Source of the DNA: Bacillota bacterium
GTDB lineage: Bacteria; Bacillota; Clostridia; Peptostreptococcales; Anaerovoracaceae
Assembly: GCA_017515765.1 (NCBI GenBank)
Contig: JAFWFF010000227.1
Coordinates: forward strand, 1 to 6,229
Direction of reading: 5' to 3'
DNA: 6,229 bases
How positions within the stretch are numbered: position 1 is the first letter of the stretch; each line of letters starts with the position of its first letter. The notes beneath the pieces were generated by a model. The model was not told the origin of the DNA, made no database searches, and saw only the letters and a program-made list of their open reading frames with translations. Below, piece by piece: positions 1 through 5,889 of the stretch. The position numbers and the translations under genes are program-made.

Positions 1-1077
1 AGCAGGAACGACCAGAACGTGGTCGACGAGCTCCTGTTCTTAAGGGACGCGATCAAAAACACACAGGGGCGCATCCTGGACCTCCTGGAGGTCATAGTGA
101 AGCAGGCCGAAGCGCAGAAATACGTTTTGATGCCCGGGTTCACCCACCTGCAGCACGCCCAGCCTATCACGGTAGGCTACTATTACATGGGGCATTTCCA
201 GGGACTGAGGCGCGACTATGAGAGGCTGTCCGACATCGCCCGCAGGAACAACGTGAACCCGCTCGGCGCCTGCGCTTTGGCGGGAACCACCCTCCCGACC
301 GACCGCTTCATGACGACGAGGGCGCTGGGCTTTGACAGACCCACCGAGAACGGTCTCGACACGATCGGGAGCCGCGACGGGATAGCCGAATACATCTTCA
401 ACGCTGCGCTCTCCATGGCCAGGATCAGCGGATTCGCGGAGGAGATCGTGACCTTCGCTTCTTCGGAATTCAGCTTCATCGATATCGACGACGCCTACTG
501 CACGGGGAGCAGCATAATGCCGCAGAAGAAGAACCCGGACATGGCGGAGCTCGCCAGGGGCAAGGTGGCGAGGGTAATCGGGGACCTGAACACCGTCCTC
601 GTGATGCTGAAGGGCACCTTCCTCACCCTGAACCATGACTATCAGGAGGATAAGGAGGCTCTGTTCGACGCGATCCACACATACGACCGCACTATCACCA
701 TGATGGCAAGGATGCTTGAAAACATCACGTTCAGAGAAGAAGTGCTGAGGGAGCAGCTTAAGAAGGGCTTCATCGAGGCGACTGACGTAGCGGAATACCT
801 GGTCATGCAGGGCGTCCCCTTCCGCGAGGCGCACGAGCTGGTCGGGACCCTCGTGAAATACTGCGAGATCAAAGGCAAGTCGTTCCCGGAAGTCACCTCA
901 GAGGATCTGGCGGCTGCCGGCCTTGGCGGATACGGGCTAAACGACCTCAGCGACTTCACGGTGGAGCGCTGCGTTGAGAAGAGGAACAGCTTCGGCGGGA
1001 CTTCCTACAGCGAGGTCGACCGCCAGATAGCCGCGGCCAAAGAGTTTATCGCCTCGTGCAGAACGGGCAGGGACTAA
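1..1077 (+). CDS. argH: Argininosuccinate lyase, 5'-truncated by the window edge
   Basis: This enzyme splits argininosuccinate into arginine and fumarate, the last step of arginine biosynthesis in the cytoplasm. It belongs to the fumarase/aspartase superfamily and works as a homotetramer. The frame is open from base 1, and its first residues read SRNDQN, the conserved ArgH motif usually found about 110 residues into the protein. About 358 residues of a usual 455-460 are therefore present, and the true start is outside the window; the GTG at 19 is internal. The Thr-His pair of the THLQHAQP segment (codons 142-147) and the flexible signature loop GSSIMPQKKNPD (about 505-540), which carries the catalytic serine, are intact. 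QEDKEALFDA and the C-terminal NSFGGTSYSEVD segment also match the family. The gene ends at a TAA and is followed 16 bases later by the YdcF-family gene on the same strand, with no terminator between. Nothing suggests loss of function. Confidence is high. Confidence 0.97.
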   Translation, partial: SRNDQNVVDELLFLRDAIKNTQGRILDLLEVIVKQAEAQKYVLMPGFTHLQHAQPITVGYYYMGHFQGLRRDYERLSDIARRNNVNPLGACALAGTTLPTDRFMTTRALGFDRPTENGLDTIGSRDGIAEYIFNAALSMARISGFAEEIVTFASSEFSFIDIDDAYCTGSSIMPQKKNPDMAELARGKVARVIGDLNTVLVMLKGTFLTLNHDYQEDKEALFDAIHTYDRTITMMARMLENITFREEVLREQLKKGFIEATDVAEYLVMQGVPFREAHELVGTLVKYCEIKGKSFPEVTSEDLAAAGLGGYGLNDLSDFTVERCVEKRNSFGGTSYSEVDRQIAAAKEFIASCRTGRD

Positions 1078-1093
1078 GACGCAAACCGAAGAT

Positions 1094-2122
1094 ATGGAAA
1101 TATTTCAGAACATCCGGGCGCTCGGGCCGATATTCGCTTTCGCCTGGGCGGTGACGATCATCTTCATACTCTGGAAGCCGCAGAGATATTTCAACAGCTT
1201 CCTCCTGATAGGCGCGCTTATCGTTTCGATGGTATTCGCCTCCGGGTTTTTCACCAGGAATGCGGCGGGCTATTTCCTGCTGGCCTGCTATCTGCTGATA
1301 ATGCTTGGATTGCTGCTGACGCCTGTGTTTTTGATCGTGAACGGCGTGCAGATGATAAGGAAGGAGTCGGTCTGCCCGGCGCACCTTTTGTCCCTGGGCC
1401 TCGGCATAGCCGTGGGCGTCGGGGAGGTCGCTGCGGTGATCTGGGTCCTCGGGCTGTCTGAGACCGTAAGGACAGGCGATTCGTACCGCCTGATCATGTT
1501 CACAGTGCTCACGGTGTTCTATTTCAGCTTCCTGGTGCTGAGCTTCGTGATCTACTCGGTATTCATCCAGATAATGCCGCACCGGATGAACTTTGACTAT
1601 ATAGTCATCCACGGCTGCGCGCTCGCCGACGGGGTGCGGCCGGGCAGGCTTCTCACGGCGAGGCTGGACAAAGCGATCGAGGTCTGGCAGAAATGCGAAA
1701 AAAAGCCTTTCATTATCCCGAGCGGCGGGCAGGGGGACGATGAAAAGCTGAGCGAGGCGCAGTCGATGGCAAATTATCTTCTGGAGCACGGCATCCCGCG
1801 GGAGATGATACTTCAGGAGGATCGCTCGACCACGACCATGGAGAACCTGGAGTTCTCAAAGGAGATAATCGATTCTCGCGGGGGCGGCAGGCGGATAGCC
1901 CTGGTGTCCAGCAACTACCACATCTACAGATGCCTGAGGTACGCTGCGAAGATCGGCCTCCGCTGCACCGGTATCGGAGCAAAGGTCGCGCTCTACTACT
2001 GGCCGTCCGCCCTGATCAGGGAGTTCGTCGCGGTCTTCGTGACCAAAGGCTTCCTGATCTGGTCGATGATCGGATATGTACTGTTCATCTGCCCGGTCTG
2101 GTACGACCTGGTGTTCAGATGA
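1094..2122 (+). CDS. YdcF/SanA/ElyC-family (DUF218) membrane protein
   Basis: The product is a 342-residue membrane protein whose soluble part is a DUF218 domain. Family members such as E. coli SanA and ElyC are linked to envelope integrity and cell-wall precursor handling, but the biochemical activity is not settled. Five likely membrane helices fill residues 8-27, 33-54, 58-86, 97-121 and 131-161. The DUF218 domain spans about 168-303, with IVIHGCAL (170-177), PSGGQGDDE (209-217) followed by SEA (220-222), an E-x2-ST-x3-EN stretch (242-251) and SNYHIYR (273-279). A last helix lies at about 310-333, after a WPSALIREF segment that resembles the conserved end of the domain. The ATG at 1094 has no recognisable Shine-Dalgarno site in the 16 bases after argH, and no in-frame start lies just upstream, so translation may be coupled to argH. 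Regulation is probably through the argH transcript. The family call is firm; the function is open. Confidence 0.9.
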   Translation: MEIFQNIRALGPIFAFAWAVTIIFILWKPQRYFNSFLLIGALIVSMVFASGFFTRNAAGYFLLACYLLIMLGLLLTPVFLIVNGVQMIRKESVCPAHLLSLGLGIAVGVGEVAAVIWVLGLSETVRTGDSYRLIMFTVLTVFYFSFLVLSFVIYSVFIQIMPHRMNFDYIVIHGCALADGVRPGRLLTARLDKAIEVWQKCEKKPFIIPSGGQGDDEKLSEAQSMANYLLEHGIPREMILQEDRSTTTMENLEFSKEIIDSRGGGRRIALVSSNYHIYRCLRYAAKIGLRCTGIGAKVALYYWPSALIREFVAVFVTKGFLIWSMIGYVLFICPVWYDLVFR

Positions 2123-2137
2123 TCCGGGACCCGGCGG

Positions 2138-3019
2138 TCAGATATTCCCGGGATAGACGTAATTAAGCCGTTCGGCCGCCACGTCCGCGAGACGCAGGAC
2201 AGTGGCTTTGCCGGTCGGCTTTTTGTCTGCCATTTTGTAGCGCGGGAAGAACCGAGTGACGTGGAGCGGGATGTCCCTGCCTCCCGGAAGCGACGCGACC
2301 CAGCCTGAGAGCTCGCGCATCTCTTCTTCGGAGTCGTTCATGCCCGGGACTATCAAATTGGTGAGCTCGACATGGCAGGTCTCTGCGGCTCTTTTGATGA
2401 AGCGCTTCACCGCCTCCAGGTCTCCTCCGAGGACCCGGGAATACTTCTCCGCGCTGAAGCATTTCAGATCGATGTTCAGCGCGTCCGTGAGGGGCAGGAC
2501 CTCATCGGCGACCTTATCGGTCACGCAGCCGTTGGTGACAAGGACGGTCCTGAGATCTCTTTCGCGGAGCAGCTTCGCAGTGTCCGCCACGTATTCCCAG
2601 CCTATCAAAGGCTCGTTGTACGTGAAGGCGACGCCTATGTTCCCGCGGCTCTTCAGCGAATACGCGATATCGGCAAGCTCCTCCGGGGAGATATGCCTGT
2701 CGGGAAGGTCGAACTCCCTGCCGTCGGACATTGAGATCTCGTGGTTCTGGCAGAACGGGCAGCTGAGATCGCAGCCGAAGCTGCCGGCTGAGAGTATGCT
2801 GCTTCCCGGATAGAACCTGTAGAGCGGCTTCTTCTCTATCGGATCCAGCGCGAGCGAGGACAGTATCCCGTAGTTCAGAGAGACGTTTTCCCCGTTCACG
2901 GTGCCCCTCGCGCGGCACATTCCCCTACGTCCTTCGGCTATTAGGCAGGCGTGGGGGCAGACCCCGCATTTCACCTTTGCTGCCCGGGCGCCCTGCGGCG
3001 CGGAAGCGTTCTCAGACAT
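2138..3019 (-). CDS. amrS: AmmeMemoRadiSam system radical SAM enzyme
   Basis: This is a 293-residue radical SAM protein, the third partner of the AmmeMemoRadiSam system; its substrate is not established to my knowledge. The [4Fe-4S] motif C-x3-C-x2-C is C83, C87 and C90 (GCDLSCPFCQNHE). FTYNEP (132-137) and VTNGC (161-165) resemble segments of pyruvate formate-lyase activases, and LNIDLK (181-186) follows. RFFPRYKM (256-263) is typical of this subfamily. A second cysteine set lies before the core: C18, C21, C25 and C35 (CGVCPHAC and then GMC), which may bind another metal. The protein stops just after YVYPGNI, where longer homologs, as I recall them, continue into a short Cys-containing tail. 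The ATG at 3019 overlaps the last 8 bases of the upstream MEMO-AMMECR1 gene (shared ATGTCTGA) and has a GAGGTGG site six bases upstream, so the two are translationally coupled. The annotation rests on sequence motifs plus the matching neighbour. Confidence 0.93.
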   Translation of the reverse strand: MSENASAPQGARAAKVKCGVCPHACLIAEGRRGMCRARGTVNGENVSLNYGILSSLALDPIEKKPLYRFYPGSSILSAGSFGCDLSCPFCQNHEISMSDGREFDLPDRHISPEELADIAYSLKSRGNIGVAFTYNEPLIGWEYVADTAKLLRERDLRTVLVTNGCVTDKVADEVLPLTDALNIDLKCFSAEKYSRVLGGDLEAVKRFIKRAAETCHVELTNLIVPGMNDSEEEMRELSGWVASLPGGRDIPLHVTRFFPRYKMADKKPTGKATVLRLADVAAERLNYVYPGNI

Positions 3020-4400
3020 GGCGGACCACCTCGAAACGCTCTAGTTCCACTCCGCTCTCGCCCTCGCGGATGCCCGCCTTCCTCCTTGCGATGGAGATCT
3101 GCTCTTCGACAGTGTCCACTCCTTCCAGGTTGGGCGGCAGGAGGCCGCGGCGGTATCCTTTTGTCACTATCACCCCGTAGCGCTTCACGTCGAGCTCGTC
3201 CGGCGAATCTATCGGTTCCGGATCCGAGAGGACGTCCACGCTGATCTCCAGGCTTTCGAGCTCGCTTTCGCGCACCGGGTCGAAGCGCGGGTCGTTCAGC
3301 GCGGCGCTCACCGCATTTTCAATTATCTCTTCTGCTATGCATCCGCGGGCCGGCTGGATGGTGCCGATGCATCCGCGCAGCCTTCCTTCCTTGTGGAGGG
3401 AAACGAAGACCCCTGCGCGCCGCTCCAGCATCTCTTCAGGCAGGCATTCCGGAAGCGCGGGCTTCTTCCCGTCACGCACGCGGCTCTCCACGGTCAGGCG
3501 GGCGAGCTTGACGTAATCGTCCTCTTTCGAGCGCTTTTCGCTGAGGATGAGCCTTTGCCGCTCTTCCCATTTATCAAGGAGCCTGCGCGACGGATCCTCC
3601 CCGGTCACCCGGTAGGTGCAGATCCCGTAGCCGACCCCGAAGGTGCCTTCATGGCTCAGTCGTTCGGTCTCAAGCGACAGGCCGTCCAGGCATCCCGCCA
3701 TTATGCAGAAGCTCCGGTGGCCGCACTCCGCGGCTTTCTCGCAGAACACCTCGTCAAAATCCAGGAGCTCGTCGAATGCAGCCCTTCCCATGACGTCCAT
3801 GATGCGCTCGTCATAGACCGGGCCTTCGGGTGAGAGCCCGTAAGGTCCCTCCGCCAGGAGTTTGTGGGACAGGTCGCCGCTCCCGACGATGAGGACCCTC
3901 CTGCCGAGCGTCTCAGCGGCCACTTTGATCAAAAGCCCCAGGCGGTAGTGGTCTGCGAGCGGAAGCCCGGAGAGCCCGATACGCACCAGCTTGTAGTCCG
4001 TATAATAATGGTCGATATAGTAGAGGGGGATCATGGTGCCGTGGTCGAGCTTTTTGTTGCGCTCGCCCAGGGTGCCGGCAGGGAATCCGGACTGTGCCGC
4101 GAGATCTGAGAGTGCTTCGACGAACTCCTCGTCGTATCCGACTTCGAACCTTACTTTGGACGCGCGGAAGTCTCCCATATCGCCTCTGGCCGAACTGCCC
4201 GGTGATACGTGGAAATAGTCCGAGTACATCACAGAATGCGGAGATGTCAGGACTATGGTGTCAGGCTTCAGCTCCGCGGCAAACGCGGCGGCCTTTTCGT
4301 ACGCCGCGGCGGTAGCGTATATCTTCTTTTCCTCGCCTCTCCCGACTTCCGGAAGGATGATCGGGGGATGGGGGACCATTATCGCACCGGCTATGGACAT
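3012..4400 (-). CDS. amrA: MEMO (LigB-like) and AMMECR1 fusion protein of the AmmeMemoRadiSam system
   Basis: This 462-residue protein joins two conserved modules. Residues 1-265 form a MEMO / class III extradiol dioxygenase LigB-like domain: VPHPPIILPEVG (9-20), SPHS (53-56), LDHGTMIPLYYI (118-129), GSGDLSH (173-179), GPYG (185-188) and AAECGHRSF (223-231). Candidate metal ligands are H11, H55, D176, H179 and C226. After a charged linker (about 266-293), an AMMECR1 domain fills 295-462, with the signature LRGCIGT (341-347), DPRFDPV (370-376) and LPPNLEGVDT (421-430). AMMECR1 and MEMO proteins occur in humans and archaea; the enzymatic role in bacteria is unsettled. The frame stays open 139 codons further upstream. 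I chose the ATG at 4400 because it has an excellent Shine-Dalgarno site, begins directly with the conserved MSIAGAIMVPHPP segment, and avoids running through the divergent promoter and traX. The gene is the first of a two-gene operon with amrS. Confidence 0.93.
   Translation of the reverse strand: MSIAGAIMVPHPPIILPEVGRGEEKKIYATAAAYEKAAAFAAELKPDTIVLTSPHSVMYSDYFHVSPGSSARGDMGDFRASKVRFEVGYDEEFVEALSDLAAQSGFPAGTLGERNKKLDHGTMIPLYYIDHYYTDYKLVRIGLSGLPLADHYRLGLLIKVAAETLGRRVLIVGSGDLSHKLLAEGPYGLSPEGPVYDERIMDVMGRAAFDELLDFDEVFCEKAAECGHRSFCIMAGCLDGLSLETERLSHEGTFGVGYGICTYRVTGEDPSRRLLDKWEERQRLILSEKRSKEDDYVKLARLTVESRVRDGKKPALPECLPEEMLERRAGVFVSLHKEGRLRGCIGTIQPARGCIAEEIIENAVSAALNDPRFDPVRESELESLEISVDVLSDPEPIDSPDELDVKRYGVIVTKGYRRGLLPPNLEGVDTVEEQISIARRKAGIREGESGVELERFEVVRHV
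3026..3032 (-). promoter_or_regulatory. Shine-Dalgarno site for amrS inside the upstream gene
   Basis: On the minus strand the sequence is GAGGTGG, six bases before the ATG at 3019. It lies within the last codons of the MEMO-AMMECR1 gene. With the 8-base ATGTCTGA overlap it supports start-stop coupling between the two genes. Confidence 0.7.
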
Positions 4401-4406
4401 ATCGAT

Positions 4407-4415
4407 TCCTCCCTT
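4407..4415 (-). promoter_or_regulatory. Shine-Dalgarno site that fixes the start of the MEMO-AMMECR1 gene
   Basis: Read on the minus strand the site is AAGGGAGGA, followed by six bases (ATCGAT) and the ATG at 4398-4400. It is the strongest ribosome site near this reading frame and settles the start against the longer open frame that extends to 4817. Confidence 0.85.
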
Positions 4416-4423
4416 CATGTATC

Positions 4424-4459
4424 TCTTCTGATTATAGTCCAACGCCGGGCCAAATTCCA
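4424..4459 (-). promoter_or_regulatory. Probable sigma-A promoter of the amr operon
   Basis: On the minus strand a perfect -10 hexamer TATAAT occupies 4436-4431. A weak -35 (TGGAAT, 4459-4454) sits 17 bases upstream of it. Transcription would start near 4424, giving a leader of about 23 bases that holds the Shine-Dalgarno site. The -10 is convincing; the -35 matches only three of six consensus positions, so an activator may help. Confidence 0.55.
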
Positions 4460-4488
4460 CACAGGGAAGCCGGAAGGGGACGCCGCTC

Positions 4489-4524
4489 TTTTGATATCGC
4501 CCGTAATGTGGTACAATCAATCCG
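4489..4524 (+). promoter_or_regulatory. Probable extended -10 sigma-A promoter of traX and the phosphatase gene
   Basis: The sequence TGGTACAAT (4509-4517) is an extended -10: TG, one base, then TACAAT at 4512-4517. For the -35, TTTTGA (4489-4494) gives a 17-base spacer, while TTGATA (4491-4496) is the better hexamer but leaves only 15 bases. The extended -10 could make up for either. The start of transcription would be near 4524, giving a short leader of about 28 bases before traX. Confidence 0.6.
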
Positions 4525-4540
4525 TCAATAATCGTATATG

Positions 4541-4550
4541 AGGCGGAGGA
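4541..4550 (+). promoter_or_regulatory. Tightly spaced Shine-Dalgarno site of traX
   Basis: The purine-rich run AGGCGGAGGA ends one base before the ATG at 4552. The GGAGG core (4545-4549) lies only two bases from the start codon, closer than usual; pairing through AGGCGG (4541-4546) would give a more normal five-base gap. No other in-frame start codon occurs until residue 20, so the start itself is secure. Confidence 0.65.
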
Positions 4551-4551
4551 T

Positions 4552-5241
4552 ATGGAAAAGCTCGGCAGGATCAAAATACTGGACGGTACGGTACTTAAAC
4601 TTATTGCGATGGTATCCATGATCTTTGACCACGTGGGGGACAATTTCTTCCCGGACCGGGTCTGGATGCGCGTTATCGGACGCGTCGCGATGCCCATCTT
4701 TGCGTTCTGCCTGGCAGAAGGCTTCAGCCATACCCGCGACAAGATGAAATACCTCAGGAGGATGCTGGCCTTCGGGATCGTGAGCGAGATCCCCTTTGAC
4801 CTGGTCACGGCGGGCAAAGTCCTCGAGTTCAGCCATCAGAACATCATGCTGACCTTCACGTGGGCGATCGCCGGCCTGCTCCTATTCGACAGGGTCATGG
4901 AGAAGATGGAAGGGAAGGGGAGATATGTCCTCGCGGCCATGATATTCGCCGTGTTCTTCGGGGCGTCGGTCTTCCTCAGGCTGGACTACAATATGCTGGC
5001 CATGGCGCTCATATTCGTATTCTACCTGCTGAGGGAGAAGGCTTCGTGGATCAGGAACGCGGCTGCCGCAGCCGTCCACGCGCTCCTGAGGAACGTAGGG
5101 ATCTACTGGTTCGGGCTCCTGGGATTCATCCCGATCCTGCTGTACAACGGCAAGCGCGGCAGGGGCCTTGAGTGGCTGTTCTACGTTTTCTATCCGGGGC
5201 ACCTGCTTTTGATATTCATGATAAAACAGTTCATCATCTGA
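4552..5241 (+). CDS. TraX-family membrane protein
   Basis: The 229-residue product is an integral membrane protein of the TraX family. F-plasmid TraX N-acetylates pilin; chromosomal copies in Clostridia are common and their substrate is unknown. The family pattern is clear along the length: KILDGTVLKLIAM (8-20) with MIFDHVGD (23-30), GRVAMPIFAFCLAEGFSHT (43-61), SEIPFDL (78-84), a helix around N97 to R114, DYNML (145-149), FGLLGFIPILLYNGKRG (187-203) and the C-terminal FYPGHLLLI (213-221). Eight or nine hydrophobic segments can be drawn. D26-H27 and H217 lie in the most family-like segments and could be functional, but this is inference. No conjugation gene (relaxase, pilin, coupling protein) is present. 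The gene leads a two-gene unit with the histidine phosphatase 16 bases downstream. Transfer to a small-molecule or surface-polymer acceptor is possible but not shown. Confidence 0.92.
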   Translation: MEKLGRIKILDGTVLKLIAMVSMIFDHVGDNFFPDRVWMRVIGRVAMPIFAFCLAEGFSHTRDKMKYLRRMLAFGIVSEIPFDLVTAGKVLEFSHQNIMLTFTWAIAGLLLFDRVMEKMEGKGRYVLAAMIFAVFFGASVFLRLDYNMLAMALIFVFYLLREKASWIRNAAAAAVHALLRNVGIYWFGLLGFIPILLYNGKRGRGLEWLFYVFYPGHLLLIFMIKQFII

Positions 5242-5245
5242 TACC

Positions 5246-5251
5246 GGGAGG
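5246..5251 (+). promoter_or_regulatory. Shine-Dalgarno site supporting a GTG start
   Basis: GGGAGG lies six bases before the GTG at 5258, in the 16-base gap after traX. It supports GTG as the start codon and places the coding start right at the family's N-terminal strand (MKITLIRHA). Confidence 0.75.
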
Positions 5252-5257
5252 CCGGAA

Positions 5258-5806
5258 GTGAAGATCACTCTGATAAGACACGCGAAAGTAAACATGAAGT
5301 GGGAGAAGAAGTACGACTCGGCCGGTTTCAACGCGGACGAGGCGCGCTACGACGAATCCCCGATATTCACGGACAAAGGCAGCCGCCTCGAGAGCGGCGG
5401 CCGCCCGATATACGTGAGCACACTGAAGCGCACCCACGACACCGCGAGGCTTTTGTTCGGGGAGGACGCGGAGCTCACCGAGACTCCCCTCACCAGGGAG
5501 GTGCCGGTCAGCGCATTCATCGAGACGAAGAAGAAACTGCCCAAGAATCTCTGGAAGGCGGTCGGAAGGACCAGCTGGTTCCTATGCCTGGGCAGCCAGC
5601 CGGAGACGCGCAGGGACACCAGGGCCCGCGCTGAGAAGTTCCTCGCGGAGCTGGAGGCGAAGGGTGAGGACGCGATAGTGGTCGCCCATGAGGTCTTCCT
5701 CTACAGCATGGAGCGCGTGCTGAAGAAGCACGGTTACCGGATCACGCGCGAGAATCCCTTCAGGATCAAAAACCTCGAGCAGATCACCGCGGAGAAGGAA
5801 ATATAG
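5258..5806 (+). CDS. Small histidine phosphatase (phosphoglycerate mutase-like superfamily)
   Basis: The 182-residue protein belongs to the histidine phosphatase superfamily, whose members move or remove phosphate through a phosphohistidine. It opens with ITLIRHAK, where R7 and H8 form the catalytic RH pair; the third residue is Ala rather than the usual Gly, as also occurs in SixA-type members. The second arginine is R58 in STLKRTHDTARLLF (54-67). E81 is a fair candidate for the acid residue, and H144 in IVVAHEVFLYS is the second catalytic histidine. All key positions are thus present and the enzyme should be active. The substrate cannot be read from the sequence: the region between the two halves is short and basic (TKKKLPKNLWK, 90-100), which argues against glycolytic phosphoglycerate mutase. 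Translation begins at GTG with a clear Shine-Dalgarno site, and the gene is probably co-transcribed with traX. Confidence 0.88.
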   Translation: MKITLIRHAKVNMKWEKKYDSAGFNADEARYDESPIFTDKGSRLESGGRPIYVSTLKRTHDTARLLFGEDAELTETPLTREVPVSAFIETKKKLPKNLWKAVGRTSWFLCLGSQPETRRDTRARAEKFLAELEAKGEDAIVVAHEVFLYSMERVLKKHGYRITRENPFRIKNLEQITAEKEI

Positions 5807-5824
5807 ATGCGGAAGCTGTGGATG

Positions 5825-5871
5825 CGGCCCGCGGCGGCGAAGTGGGCCTGCTGCGGGCTGAAATATTTTTT
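5825..5871 (+). terminator. Probable intrinsic terminator after the traX-phosphatase operon
   Basis: A GC-rich hairpin pairs 5825-5837 with 5848-5860: 13 base pairs, three of them G-U, with a 10-base loop. Five bases (AAATA) later comes a run of six T (5866-5871). The stem is strong. The gap before the T run is slightly longer than ideal. It separates the phosphatase gene from the sigma factor gene. Confidence 0.55.
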
Positions 5872-5889
5872 GATAAAAACTGCGGACGG

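Noticed and set aside
40..834. Long minus-strand open frame of 264 codons opposite argH
   Set aside because: It lies wholly antisense to a clearly conserved gene, has low-complexity Arg/His/Val-rich translation and no recognisable motif. Long shadow frames are expected in GC-rich DNA.
1046..1789. Minus-strand open frame of 247 codons opposite the YdcF-family gene
   Set aside because: Its translation is rich in His, Arg, Glu and Gln with no domain, while the plus strand gives a conserved membrane protein with a DUF218 domain.
2122..2153. Imperfect inverted repeat (ATCCGGGA with TCCCGGGAT) between the converging genes
   Set aside because: The stem is about 8 pairs with a bulge and a large loop, lies partly within the radical SAM coding end, and has no T run on either side, so I do not call it a terminator.
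4538..4621. Short 27-codon frame with an ATG just upstream of traX, out of frame with it
   Set aside because: It has no ribosome site of its own, its product shows no leader-peptide character, and the strong purine run sits after its start and serves traX.
4401..4817. In-frame extension of the MEMO-AMMECR1 reading frame by 139 codons
   Set aside because: It runs antisense through the divergent promoter and the start of traX, has no family resemblance, and the ATG at 4400 has an excellent ribosome site at the conserved domain start.
4552..5241. TraX as evidence of a conjugative plasmid or integrative element
   Set aside because: No relaxase, pilin, coupling protein, integrase or attachment repeat is visible, and base composition matches the flanking housekeeping gene. 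Chromosomal TraX proteins are common in Clostridia.
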